DNA of 64,000 nt from Berberis thunbergii (Eukaryota > Streptophyta > Magnoliopsida > Ranunculales > Berberidaceae): contig QNQO01005807.1 of the NCBI GenBank assembly GCA_003290165.1, forward strand, positions 1 through 64,000. Reading direction: 5' to 3'. A program made the translations under genes and the position numbers. Shown piece by piece: positions 20,041 through 33,300 of the stretch. The notes below the pieces were generated by a model that ran no database searches, was not told where the DNA came from, and saw only the letters and a list, made by a program, of their open reading frames with translations. The number at the start of each line of letters is the position of its first letter. Within the stretch, counting starts at the first letter, position 1.

Positions 20041-20800
20041 TCAAAACTGTGCTCATAACATGGTGTCTGGTAATAAAATGTATAATGATTTGGTAGAGTC
20101 TTGTTTCAAAGTGGGAGAACTGAGGGTAAATGTTTAAGTTCTAGACGGATTAATGTTGCAAAATTACCTCCTGTAGAGGACTTCATATCTATTAGAATTC
20201 AAGTTTTACAGAAATTTTAAATTATTGATGAGTATGATAGTATGTTCATCTGAAATTGTTCCGTTTTTAGCAGTATGGGCAGCTTGTAATTATGGCATTT
20301 TTTCTTCATTCATTTAGGGGTCTCTGGAAAGACAATACAAACACTGCATTTTTCTGAAGTTATTTCTTTATTGCTTGATTCTAGGTAGGGACATAGTTGG
20401 TATAACTTGAAAATGTACCACGTCTTTATCTAGCTTTTCCTTGTCTTTTTCTCACCAGATTGCCAAAGTGTAGCCCTCTGTTCCTCAGTAGGAAATTTTT
20501 TACTAGTTTGACTCTGCAAATTTATCGAGACTACTCTCATCCTGCACCAAAGGCAATCAAGAGATTGTTATCTTGTAAGGCGAATAATTGAGGCACTGTG
20601 AAATTGTTACCAGGATTGTGAGTGGCCATCGCTCGGTTTGTATTTATAAATTCACATCAATGCATACACTTGCACAGAAAAGCTTGAAAGGTCTGGTAGG
20701 CATAGCACCTAAAACTGCCTCCTTTGGAGCAAATGGAATCGATATGATGATTGAGTTAGGGGCTTAGGACTAACCGTACCTTTCCATGGTAGATGCTGTC
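20041..20800. other. Intergenic DNA
   Basis: No gene, repeat array or transposon end seen. It lies downstream of the FLK-like gene. Confidence 0.5.
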
Positions 20801-21353
20801 AAGTCCTAATGGTCATTGCGATCTGAAAAAGGTAAAACAAATCAGTGCTCAGTTTTTCCCAATGGCGGATAGGATTTGCAAATTGGATAAGCAATTTGGG
20901 CTTATTAAGTTTGCCAATTCACTTCAGTCTAAATTTTTTTCTCCACTTTCTCATTGGATGTGCCTTACCATCCAGATCCAAAGCAACAGAAAAAAGGTCA
21001 TGTGTATTGCAATTTCATACGAAACTCAAATCAAAAGAAAGGAGCCACCATGAAGTTGCGACTTTTACAAAAAGTTCAATATCATTACCGCCAAGATAAT
21101 CAACAAAAACAAGAAAAGACATCTGACTAAAGAGCGCTCCAAAAGGGTCACAGTACGCAACAGGCAACAAGTAAAACAAAGGTATGGAGGAACTCTAACA
21201 GGTTTAACAGAGTTCACCTAGTATACAGGACAATCTATGCTAGAAGTTTTGTGAAGTCTTGACATTTTCGTTCACCCTTACAACTCCATACAATTTTTGC
21301 CTCTTCTTAGCATGCCAGTCAATCAACGAGCTTCTACATTTACGACCAATTAA
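20801..21353 (-). other. Probable 3' untranslated region of the FLK-like gene
   Basis: Follows the stop codon on the minus strand and contains no frame of note. The exact polyadenylation site is not determinable here; the left limit is a guess. Confidence 0.4.
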
Positions 21354-24300
21354 TTAGGCCTCACCTTGCCTAGTACCCATAGTTGTTGCCACTGTAGTTA
21401 TTGCCATAGCCTGAAGGGTAGCCTCCTGCAGCTTGAGAAGCATGTCCAGTGCTGGATGGAGGTGATGAATACACAGAACTGTGAGGGGGGTAGGAACTCT
21501 CCGGGGGGCATTTGCTTGGTTGTTCTGTTGAGAGCCTGCAGCTTCAGCCATGAAATTCTGGAACGAGAAATGGATCTTATGAGAAATATTACAGAAGCAG
21601 ACAAGTTGCACCAGAAACGGAGTAAAACCATGCGGAAAGAACGTTGAAAAGTAAACATGAGTAAAAAGAAACAAAACACCAAGCTAACCAAAATAAAGGT
21701 AAACATATGTGATTGCCAATGAGGGGGAAACCTTATATCAACAGGGCAGTAACAAAAAGCAAAATGTGAAGAACAGAGTTTCAAGGAAAGATAACCTGTA
21801 TCAATTGCTGAGCAGTCTGAACCTCTGAAGCAGCTCCATTGATTTCAACAGTCATTTCACCAGGAACGCCCCTGGTTTCCTGGATTGTAATGGTAGCCCC
21901 ACTAGCCCGACGAATGTAACTGATATTTGCACCTGCATCTCCAATAACTGCATCTGCAAAGGAAAGTGGAACCTGCATACGCTGGGTTACCTGTGAACAT
22001 GAAAACACTCAGTACTAGAAGGAATTATCACCAATATAAGAAATGTTATTTACAATGTTGAGGTCTTCATTAAATCCATCTCAGCTGAAATGGATCATCT
22101 AAAGGGTTATACACCCAAAGAAACAAAACTAAGAGTCAAAAACAACCACCAGCGCCTTCTGTCTTTTATCCCAGAAGAAGAAAACAACCTGAAGCTGTCT
22201 ACAAATAAAAAATTCCGAACAAAAAAAGTTTACACAATACTCTTTTGCAGCTGAACCTGTACTAGTGAAGTTACCTGTGTGACAACAGCTTGTTGTTGCT
22301 GTGCATTAGGTGCTGAATGGGGACCCATGGATGCATCTCTTCCATACATAGATAGACCCTGATGAGGTGGTTTCTCCATAGAAGGGATATCAGCTGGAGG
22401 ATAACAGTTATCATGCTGACGTAGAGGCAGTATATTGTATTGAGGATTTGGCCCAAAACCAGCACCACCACCCACATTTGGAGGAAAACCTTGCGGAGGG
22501 CCCCAGGACTGATGTGGGGGTTCCCAGGACTGATGTGGAGGTCCCCAGGAATGATGTGGTGGCATGTTATGTTCCATGGGGGGTTCCAAGTGGGGATTTG
22601 GATTTTGCATCTGCCAAAATAAAGATTCTAGTATCACTTTATGAATGCTTTCATTTGATTGTGATATGTTTAGTGCCTGAAACTTCGAAATCAGAAACGC
22701 CTTTTCTGTGAATCAGAAGAACATACCTGCATTTCAAATATTCCAATAACACTTCGATCAACCAAAAACTTCCTTAAATGAGATGCAGCTAGCTCAAGGG
22801 CTTTGTGCACAGATGCAGGTTCTCCAACTATTTCAACAACCCTATCGTCTTGCAGAGCGAAAATTGGTAGCGTTTCTGCAACAATTTAAAGATTTGCAGA
22901 GAAAAGACATCAGACAAAACATTGTAAAAGAACTTCAGAAAAAGTCTATAAAAAAAACATAAAAGAGAATTCCCACAAGGCATTTCCATCCCCCCCAAAA
23001 AAAAAAAAAAAATTGAAAAACAATTTAGAATATACCAAGCATTTATTGAAATTTTATGATATAAACATACAGACACTATATTATACAACTTTATTCATGA
23101 GGTACACATCAAGTCTTTGGTATTGTGGTTGTTCATTAAAACTTTGGTACTAATGACCCCAATTCGATTCAGTTGGAGTGTCAGAATTTTTTAATATATG
23201 AGATTTTCGTTATTCGCTCTATTTGATACCATTCCTGAATTTATTTTATTTTAAAGATGATTCTATGCAATTATATAAATGAAATAAAAGAAAATTTTTA
23301 TAGTTTATTAAAGACTTATTTGTTCACAAGCAATATGAAATCCAAACAAAAAAATGTTGTATAATAAAACCCAAAAACAAAATCTGAAATTAAATTTAAG
23401 CAACAAACTATAGAATTAAGAAAATATATATCAATATTCAACTCATAAAATTTGGGGGTTGGATTGGCTGGTAAAACTATTGTTTTTCTAAAAACTTGTA
23501 ATTAGGATCTTATTATGTTCGCACATTTCAATTTTTTCATATTAAACTTACATACTTATCTTAATTATTTTGTAATTTTAATCATGTATTCTAGTTATTA
23601 GGCTTGTTTGCTTTTGCTAGATTGTTGAGGACTTGAGCATAGTTTGACACAAAATATTATACTCCATTCAATTTAATATATGCAATGTATTTTTTACAGC
23701 TGTACAGAGTATAGTACTAGATTAAGTTCACGGAAAATATAACTAGAATTATATTTTTTATCTTAGTGTTTACTTGTAGATGTTAATGGAACTTTTTTGC
23801 TAAATAGTTAAATTATCAGCCCGAAGCAGAAAATTTTCTAGTTTTGCCCAAGGAAGCACAGACTCTTCAAAAACTTGTCGTATCCGTGTCCGACACTCGC
23901 TCAACACGCCTCCGATGCGTCAGACACTTGGTCAACGTGTCAGCACTCAGCAGGTGTCAAACACATGGTCAATGTAGTCAACGTGTCAGACACACCTCCA
24001 ATACACCCGAAACTTGGTCAGGACACAGTCAAGACTCGAAAACCAACTTTGTTTTATTTTTTACTTTTAGATGTTTGCAAATAACCACGTAATATAATAG
24101 TTATTGATCCATCTAAAGTGAATGACTATTTCGATTGCGATTTAAGACAAATAGGGTAAAAAGTCACTATAGCATAGACTACCTCTACGCTTTTTCTTAA
24201 TCTTTGCTTTTTATTTTTCTCATTTGCTTCTTCTCTCCTCGATTCTTCTCTACTATATTTTTTTTCTACTTTAATTTTTTTTTGCAACAATGTCATCTTT

Positions 24301-27300
24301 TTCAAGACACTTTAGGAAGGCACTTTATTAAATTATTATTTATATTTATATAACTTATTAAAAAGATAGTATGACATGTCGACGTGTCTCCGAGTCCTAG
24401 TTTTTTGAAAAATTGCCAAGTCGGCGTGTCGGGTCAGTGTCCGACACGACGCGCGTGTCCGTATCCGTGCATCCTTGGTTTCACCCATGAAAATTTCTAT
24501 TATCGACCAACAATCTCTTACCATTTCGCCCCTCCTTGACTAAAACCATGGGTCCGCCACTACTCCACACTGAAGCTAATGCATATAACAGAATGCTAAA
24601 TTTTAAAAATTAATAATAAATAAATAAAATTAAAATTTTGTTCTTGCACCCCATCATAACATGCCTTCCATGAAAACTCTTTCAGGAGAAATCTGACACG
24701 TCTGTTCCTATCATATTCTTTGGTGAGAAACAAATCCACTTCTTAAGGTCCAAAAGTTTTGAACATTCTCTATTTTTTATGTTTCATTTATTTAATCATT
24801 TTATAGCCAGATTGCCATGATCACTTGGTAATGAAGAAAAGCAACTCTGAAGCTATGATGTTAAACCGAGTAAAAACCTGGATCGACTAGCGACCATTTT
24901 TCGATTTACTTGAGAGGCAAAAAGGATAGGATCATGTTGAATAGGATCTCTTTTACAAATTCTTCAATTCTTTAATCACCTCAAGATTGTTATTTCCAGA
25001 AATATGGCAGAAAGGATGTTTACTTACCAGGTTCTAGCAATGGGTAATATATAGGTAAGAAAGAAAAGAAAAAACTTGAGGAATCCTAGAGATTATAAAG
25101 TAGGAAAGATGATAATTTCAGCTTCTGTAGACATAAGAACTGGGTAAAAAGTTCTTTCAAAAAGAGTGAACTTTAAAAGTTACCTCAGGATTTTAGCTAA
25201 TATACACATGTAAATTGACTTTAAACATTTTTAGAAAAGTAAGTTTTGTGGTTTTTGTTCGTAACAATGCAAACAATGGTGTTAAGGAAAGAGTTTAAGT
25301 AAATAAAACTGTAAAATTAATTTGGTTTCTATGCTCCCAGAGCAAAAGCTAATAATACATTGAAGTGAAACTTCCACTGCCACAGCTGTCTCAAAAACCA
25401 ACTTTTCTTAAAGCAATAAGGCTTGAATTTTTTTTTTCATACATTGAACAATTTATACAAAAGACTAACCTCCCCATACGTTATTTAATCGGTGATTAAT
25501 CAGCAATGGGGATTAATCCCTTCGCATAGTAAAGAGTTGTGATTTTTGAATTAATTGTTTGACTACTAGTCAGCGAGAATTAATAATTCTTGCCAATTTA
25601 CCTATTAATCGCCTTCGAAATTCATTGATTAATCAGTCTATGACTATATGTTATAAATAAACAAGAAAACTAATGTTGTTATTTTAAAATTTGTAGCAAC
25701 CTCATCAATACTATACCATAGGGCAATACCAAGGGTGTGTGAAGTGGAGAGAGAAAATCATAGAGAATACATAGAAAAGAGAAAAAGATCAAAATAACAA
25801 CCAAAACTAACAATGGAAAGCCACACATTTATCTAACATTGGATGTTTAATATTCTTGTAATTTGCCTTATTTGTGGCATGTGATATTCAATATTCTAAT
25901 TTTCAATTATTTTTCTTGTAGTAAACATATTACTTAGAAATATAGAGAAAATACGTTTATAAAATTCAGGCCAATTAATCTCATAATGCTCTTGAACGAG
26001 TAGGGTCCTATTAACGATTTAACTAAAAGACGTAAGAAGGAAAGAAAGGGAAAAAAAAACACCTTTAACTAAATGAAACAAGATACAACCATAAATAAAT
26101 CACTTCACCTTCCACTCCTATCTCAATATTCATATTCCAGTGTTTTTATTTTTATTTTTTATCAAAACAAGCAAAAATTGATAACTGAAAAAGAAGGAAA
26201 CAAATACAAAGGCCCAAGTGACTGAGCAGGTCCAAGGACAACAAACAACGAAAGCCACTAAGGGATGCAGACTGAAAATGCTAGTCCAATTAATCATACA
26301 AAGATGAGTGGGACTCCATTTATTAACATCCCAATGCCACAGCTTGATGATCATATGCAACTCTTTATTACCTTTAAAAATTATGTTGTTTCTTTCTTTC
26401 GAAACCATCAATAATGTAGCAATGAAGAGTCTATGCCAGGAGCCAATCAACTGGAGGACGAGCTGAAAACTGGGGGTGGAAGTTTCCTTGAGAGTAAATG
26501 GTAAGCCAGACTTTGTTCGATGAAAGGGTAGGAGAAAAACAAGTGTTCCAAAGATTTCTGATCATTCTAGGAATGGAGAGGCCTCTTTTAATCAGATTTT
26601 CCACCGAGTCCACCAGTCCAAAGGAAGAAATTGGCTCTGGGAGGAAGGACGAACTAAGATGATCTAAACCACACTTCTCTTGGATAATGACTCTCCATAA
26701 AGCACCCTGCTCAGTTCGAAACCTCTACTTTCAGTTAACAAGATCAATAGCACCCCAAAGGAAATTCTTGCAGATTCTCTCTACATCATTCTGAAAGGAA
26801 GTATGCATGGGTGTCGGTGGACATCATGAAGACTGCCTTAGAAATGAGGGTTAGTCTTCCTGCCTCAGAGATGGTCTTGCTTTTCCATATGGCCAGTCTG
26901 CTCTTGATTCAATCAATAACTGGCTCCTACTTTTGAACTTAGCTCCAAAAGGAAGGTCTAGGTAGGTAGTAGGATGGTTCACTAGCTAACCTAACTGAGG
27001 AATGTCACCAATGGGGTAAAGGAGGTTTTATTGTAATTGACTCCCAAGCCAGAAACCACTTCAAACCATAGTAGAAGAAAATGTACTGCCTTGGTTTGCT
27101 CAAAGGAGTAATCCAAGAATACAATGGTGTCATCGGCATATTGGAGAATCGGAATAGAAGTGTCAATCGAGTGATCTTGAAAGCTTCAACAACTAAAGAG
27201 AAGATGAAAAGGGATAAGGGGTCTTCTTTGCCTGATTCCCCTCGTAGCTTTGATGAAGCCTTCGGGGTGGCCATTTAATGCCAAAATCCATTCCCGTGAT

Positions 27301-30300
27301 GATGAAGACAATGAAAACCCAACTTATCAAAAGCTTTGGAGAAATCCAATTGGCAAACCAGACCAGGATTATTAGCTGGTTCTAGAATCACTGAGCTCAT
27401 TAGCAACAAGGGTAACATCTAAGTTTTCTCCATATTCAGCGAAGATATCAAAGTCTTTTATTATTATTTTTAAAAAGAAAAATTTGTCTGAGCAAGACAA
27501 AGTTTATCTTTCTGATCAGAGATCATTAAAGGATCTCAATGGAGTGAGAAACTCCCCAAGACCTAAGAAGAAGGAAACTTTCGATAGATGCTAGTTACAC
27601 CCTTAGACAAAACATTGAAAGCGCATGAATGAAAAGAGCAGTCCTTAAGCCCTACAAAGATATTAAAACTTCCTTGTTGAATTCTCAAAAACAATGTCAA
27701 GACTCAAAACATTGGATAAAAATCTTCAAACATTAAATGGGAAAATAGCAGCTAATATCAGTAAGAACACAATTTCACGGCCAACTATATATTGTAGAAA
27801 CTTTAAATAGTCTTTAAAGTTTTAAATATTTTCAAAGAGAAAAATGACTGTATTGCATATAGATAAATACTGAAACCAACCCAAAAGATCATCCAAAGAA
27901 GATGAAAGCCACTATCATTTCCTCCCAAAATTTTAACCCACAAATTTGACTTGGGAACCCCAACTTTAGATAACAGAAGTTATTTTTCAAGAGCAAACAT
28001 TATGGAATACAGAGAACTTGGGAATCCCAACTTTAGATGACAGTCATTATTTTCAAGACCAAACAATATGGAATACAGAGAAGCACAGCTCTCTGTCAAA
28101 TAACATTGACACTGCCTAATGAGAAAACTATGAAAAACATGGAACAGCATAATAAGATATGTTCATGCTACTGACATAAGATATGTTATATTAATCATCT
28201 TATCATTCATTCCTTGACAAAATAAGATAAACACAGAAAAGATCACCTGGTCCCAGAACTCGGATAATACAGTTTGCAGCATCTTGAATAGATTTTATTG
28301 TGGCTCCTTGCTTCCCAATCAAATTTCCAGCTTGTGAAGCAGGCATAAGTAAACGTATTGAAGCTGTGCCACCAGGTGGAACCTGGGTAGGGTCACCTTC
28401 CAAACCATCAACGATGCGCTTGTGAACTCTCAAGAGACCATCCATTGCTGGAGGAAGAGGAGAATCGGGCTCTTCCCTAGCTGAAACCATTACCTTACAA
28501 ACAAAGAGAGGATAACTGTCATCCTATAGAAAATATTGAGTCAGCAATAATAGCCATAATATGAAACTCACGTGCATCAATACTAATGCAGAAGTTGAAG
28601 GAAGGTTATGTGGGAAGATCGGATTGCTTGGAAAACCAAAATACGTGTAGCCAACCCCGATTCTGAGAGTATCGGGAATGGGCTTTGATGATGATGATGT
28701 CAAGATCCCATTCTCCATGAATAGGTCCGGTAAACAGTACGGGTTTGGACTGGATATCCATGATATGAATCCAAATTGATCTAAGAGATTTTTTGGATCT
28801 GGATAGAAATCCTATCCATTGCTGACACTAAGAACAAATATGAATCCATCCACACAAAAGAAAGTCATTTCAATTTTCAGATCCGGGTTCGACCACCAAA
28901 TTTGGATTGGATATCCATGATATGAATCCAAACTGATCTAAGAGATTTTTTGGATCTGGATACAAATCCTATCCATTGCCGACACTAAGAACAAATATGA
29001 ATCCATCCAAACAAAAGAAAGTCATTTCAATTTTCAGATCCGGGGTCAACCACCAAATTTTTATGCATGAATCTAAAACAGTTCATAGCATACATAGATA
29101 TCCCCTTAAGTTTCACCCCAAACTTAAAAAGGTTTAGTATTGGGTTTACATATAGGATCTAGATTGGAACAAAACCTGCCAAAACTCAATAACTAATAGA
29201 TCAACATTCAACTAACCGAATTTTCTAGATCATAAAACAATATCCACAACTCTATTGGCGGTTCAGAATGAATCAGATTATCAGGTCCATTACCAACTTT
29301 ATCTATCAGTTATACTTTATCCTAAAATTGTATCAAGCCCAAATCATTTCAGATATCCTTACAACTAAAAGCACTACTAAATACTAACAAAATAAAAGGC
29401 TTGGCACAGGCTAACTAGGGGTTATTTTATCCTTCCATAAGAACATCCATAAAAAAAATTAATAAAAAAAATAAATAGACTGGAATAGGATAACTAGCTG
29501 TCAACATGTTAAAGTTCAACCCTGCATAGGGAAACGTAACCAAGAGCATAAGGTGGTTCACAAATGCATTTCAGATTGCAAGTTGAAAGTATAAAGTTGT
29601 CCAACTATCTTATTCTTGTTTAATGCCCTCTTTGCCTTTACTATGTCATTACATTTTTCTCTTTAATTAATTCAAAACTTGTAAGTTACAAGCTAAACCG
29701 GTGATATGGGATTGCAAATTTCTTTTAGCTGGGAAAATGTTATAGTTGCCTACCTCATTAGATAATTTAGGGTTTAGCACACCCTTTTGGAAAAAAAAAT
29801 TCACATTTCAGTCAGAAATTTGTCTCGCCCCTTGATTCTTGCCTCTGGCAGTGAAGAAGGGTTGTCACCTTGACTTTACAATAACCCTTGACTACCTGGT
29901 CCAAGTAATATGTTTCCCCACGTTAATGATAGAGAAGAGGAGAAAAATAGGATGTGTTCTGCTGTTGAAGGGTCCCACCAGGTGACGTTATTTCCTAGAG
30001 TAATATGATGCGCCTAGCATCTGCTTCCACCAGCTTATCTAGCACTATAACAATTCAACAAACCACAATGTCATAAAGTTAAAGTTTGGATGACAGGCAC
30101 ATCCAATGTTAGTGACTTGTAAATTGTATCATAAATCATAAGAGTGGTTCTACTCTCCTCTGAATCTCCAATCTGACTCCCTGACTCCCAATCAAACTCC
30201 ATGGCATCAATGTGGCAGTACATGTGGACATCAGCTAATTAGTCAAACCCATTTTGACCCAAAAAAAAACTCTGAAAGCCACAGGTGCCCCTTTCTCCTC

Positions 30301-33300
30301 TCTTTGTCTTCTTCTCCATGCAGAGACCACCCCAAACGGCTACTACTACAACCTTCGCCACCACTCTTCTTCTCTATAACACAACCACCCTGTCATCGAC
30401 TCCGCCTCCATTCTTTCATAATTTTTAACCTGTCAGCCCCTCTTCTCATGCTTTCTTTCTTCTTCCTCTCCATCTAGCATTCCACCACAATCGATTAGAG
30501 ATCTTATGTTCAATGGAATTAGCTCGTAGTTGTGTCGAAAGCAAACCTGAGCTCGTCAATGGTAGCCAATAGTCTTCCCAACATGAAGAAGTGTTGCATC
30601 ATCCTTAACGAGATTTGGTACATTTTCTTCTGTGCAAGAAGATTTGAAATAGTTGAGTGCTCTTTCCTGAATCGGTTTCTCTGATTACTATAACGATGGG
30701 GTTCTTCTATACAGTTAACGGTCTTGTCTTTGTATTGAGGGATTGAAAGAGGCACTATCGAAAAACATAAGAAGCTCGAAGGAATTGTATATTGGTTTGT
30801 TGTTTGAAAGGAATGTTTTTCTGTGAAAGGGGAAGAATAGGAGTTGCTAGATAATGGACAGGATGCTTGGAAGGCGAGGGAGCGATGGGGGTTTGTGGAA
30901 TAGGATCAAGGAGGGGAAGCGAGGGGTTTGGTCGCATAGAAAAGAAGAGTAGAGACAGTGGTGGTGCCAGAGACAAGAGTGGTTGGAGGAAGAGGTGGCA
31001 GCGATGGCGGGTTAGGGTGGTTTGCACAAAAAAAAAAAAAAAAAGAGTGAAGAGGGCAAATTTGGCTCTAGGGTTTTTTTATTTATTTATTTTCTTTTAT
31101 CAAAAAAACGGGTTTGACTAGTTAATTGATTAGGACTCTGAGTTGGTGTCCACATGTTTTTCCACATCTGATGACATGTTGAGGAGTTAGATTGGAGAGT
31201 AGCATAGAATTTTCCAATTTTAAAGGTAGGGATTCAGATTGAATCGATCACATCGTAAGATTTTATAATTATATTACAATTATTTTAAATCATCTAAAAA
31301 TAAATAAAAATTTAAATCTCTCCATTAGACCCTTTCGAAAATAAAAATGATATAGAGCTTTTTAGAATAATAAAAATGAAATAAAAAATCCCCAAAACTT
31401 TAGCTATTGAGATCCATTTTTTCATCCAGCCATTTAACCAATTCAAGATTCTAATAAGAATAAACAATTATTCAAGGTCATAATAACTATTTAGTTATTT
31501 TATGTACCCCCATTTATTAATGCAAGAATGAGTTCGCCTCATTTGTGTTTTAATCGAAAGAAGCGAGTTGATAGAGGCGGAGATGATGGAGATTGTGGAG
31601 AAAACATCATCATGAGAAACACATAAGTTCTTCAACTTGCACAATTCCAACTTCTTTCCTCTTTTCCTTCTCATTTGCAAATCATGCATGTAGTTCAAAC
31701 TCATCTACAATCAATTTTGGAGCAAAATTTTCTAACCCATTCAACACTCCGCTTGCATAAATCACCCCACATTGGAAATTACCGATCTAGATAGTATATC
31801 GGTAACGCTTTGAACCGACTTTTTAGTGGGACGATTCACAACCCAATTTAGATCGATCTAGGAATGATTTGATTCTAATTGGCAATTCAACTAGCGATTT
31901 AGGATGACTCGTGCAACAATAGGTACATCCAATGTAACTTATTCGGGTTCGATTGTTTTCAATTTTTTAAAGAAAATCTCTACCTTTCTCATGTGTTGAA
32001 CATATTTTGTATCACTCACCACATTTGGATTTGGTGTATGATATCAAACATCTTACATGAAACAAGAAACTGAAAAAGCAAACCCAAATAGAATGTAAGT
32101 ACATGCCCATTAATGGTCCCTCACCCTGGCTTTGGCTTTTTAGGGACCTGGCAACCATTGACAAGGAGCTAATGGTGCAACTTCTTCATCAACAAGGCCA
32201 AATGATAGAACTTACTTCCAATGTTTTATCTTACAACTACTATTTTTCCTTTTTATTACGATGTCAAAAGAAACCATTTGATATGTATATCTCATATAGA
32301 AGTGACTCTAGATGTGAACTAATATCTTACAACACTATAAGATAATGGATTAGCTCATAGCCTAAACCATTAACATTCCCTAGATCAGAGGAATATAATT
32401 ATATTCATAATTTTGACTTTAAAGAATGTTTATGCAATCCATACACTATCACGTTCAAATCAAAACTTACAACTTTAAGATATCAGTGGTACTGTGGTAA
32501 TAATAAAATGAAAATTTCCTTTATTTTAATTTGAAGACAATTAATTATTGGATATGTCATTTTTATTAGAAGATAGCTAAAACTTGTTTGGTATTGCAAG
32601 TAAGTTTAGATATCATCATTTTGTTATCTAGTTTGCATTACATTTATGTTAATACCAAGTTGTTTCAATATGTTTGGAAGATATGGGATAACCAAGTTTT
32701 GAGGTTACCAGAGTGACTAGAGAGCTTCTTGTTACAGACGTTTGTTTGTCGAAGGTATATCTGAGTACTTAGTCAGCTTTTTCAACACTTGTAATGCTCA
32801 ATGCCTGGATACCAGAATCCAGATCTTGTGTTCTTCTAATTTGGAGTCACTTTGGTAACAAATTTGTTGCCTTAGGTTCGTTCGCGAACAGAACCTGCAA
32901 AGATTAATTTGGTTATTGTAAGAACGCATTATTATGATTTAGTTGTAATTTAACAATATTTTGTTTCTTTTGCATTGTCCTTTTGTTTTAATGTTAATTT
33001 TCTTTTGGATGTATTATTATGACCATCAGAAAATCATGATCATTAAAGATTGCATTTTCACCCTTAGCATGAATATATTTTTTCCATATTACACTTTGAG
33101 GTTATTTTGAAACATAGATTTTTGTGCGGGCGGTTTTTTTAACAAAGTTTTAGGGCACATATTCTTTGCGCATGTGCCCGAGGAACAAGGGATACTAAAA
33201 GTTGGATTTGGATTTAATGGCATATGACATGCTTCCTATAACCAACTATCACAATGTAACCCTTCAACATGTGAAACCGCATTTCATTTAAAATTTATGG

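Larger units (their letters stand above)
22876..28246 (-). other. FLK-like gene, long intron between the second and third coding exons
   Basis: 5.4 kb, bordered by GTGATC and TTGCAG. It holds an unclassified element (23848-24478) and an L1 LINE fragment (26130-27440). The rest is AT-rich without exon signals. Confidence 0.75.

Noticed and set aside
22440..22711. Plus-strand frames opposite the proline-rich FLK-like exon
   Set aside because: Shadows of the HQSWGPP-repeat coding exon on the minus strand.
30867..31121. 84-codon G/R-rich plus-strand frame and its minus-strand partner
   Set aside because: Low-complexity, strand-skewed interior of a probable transposon; no protein feature.
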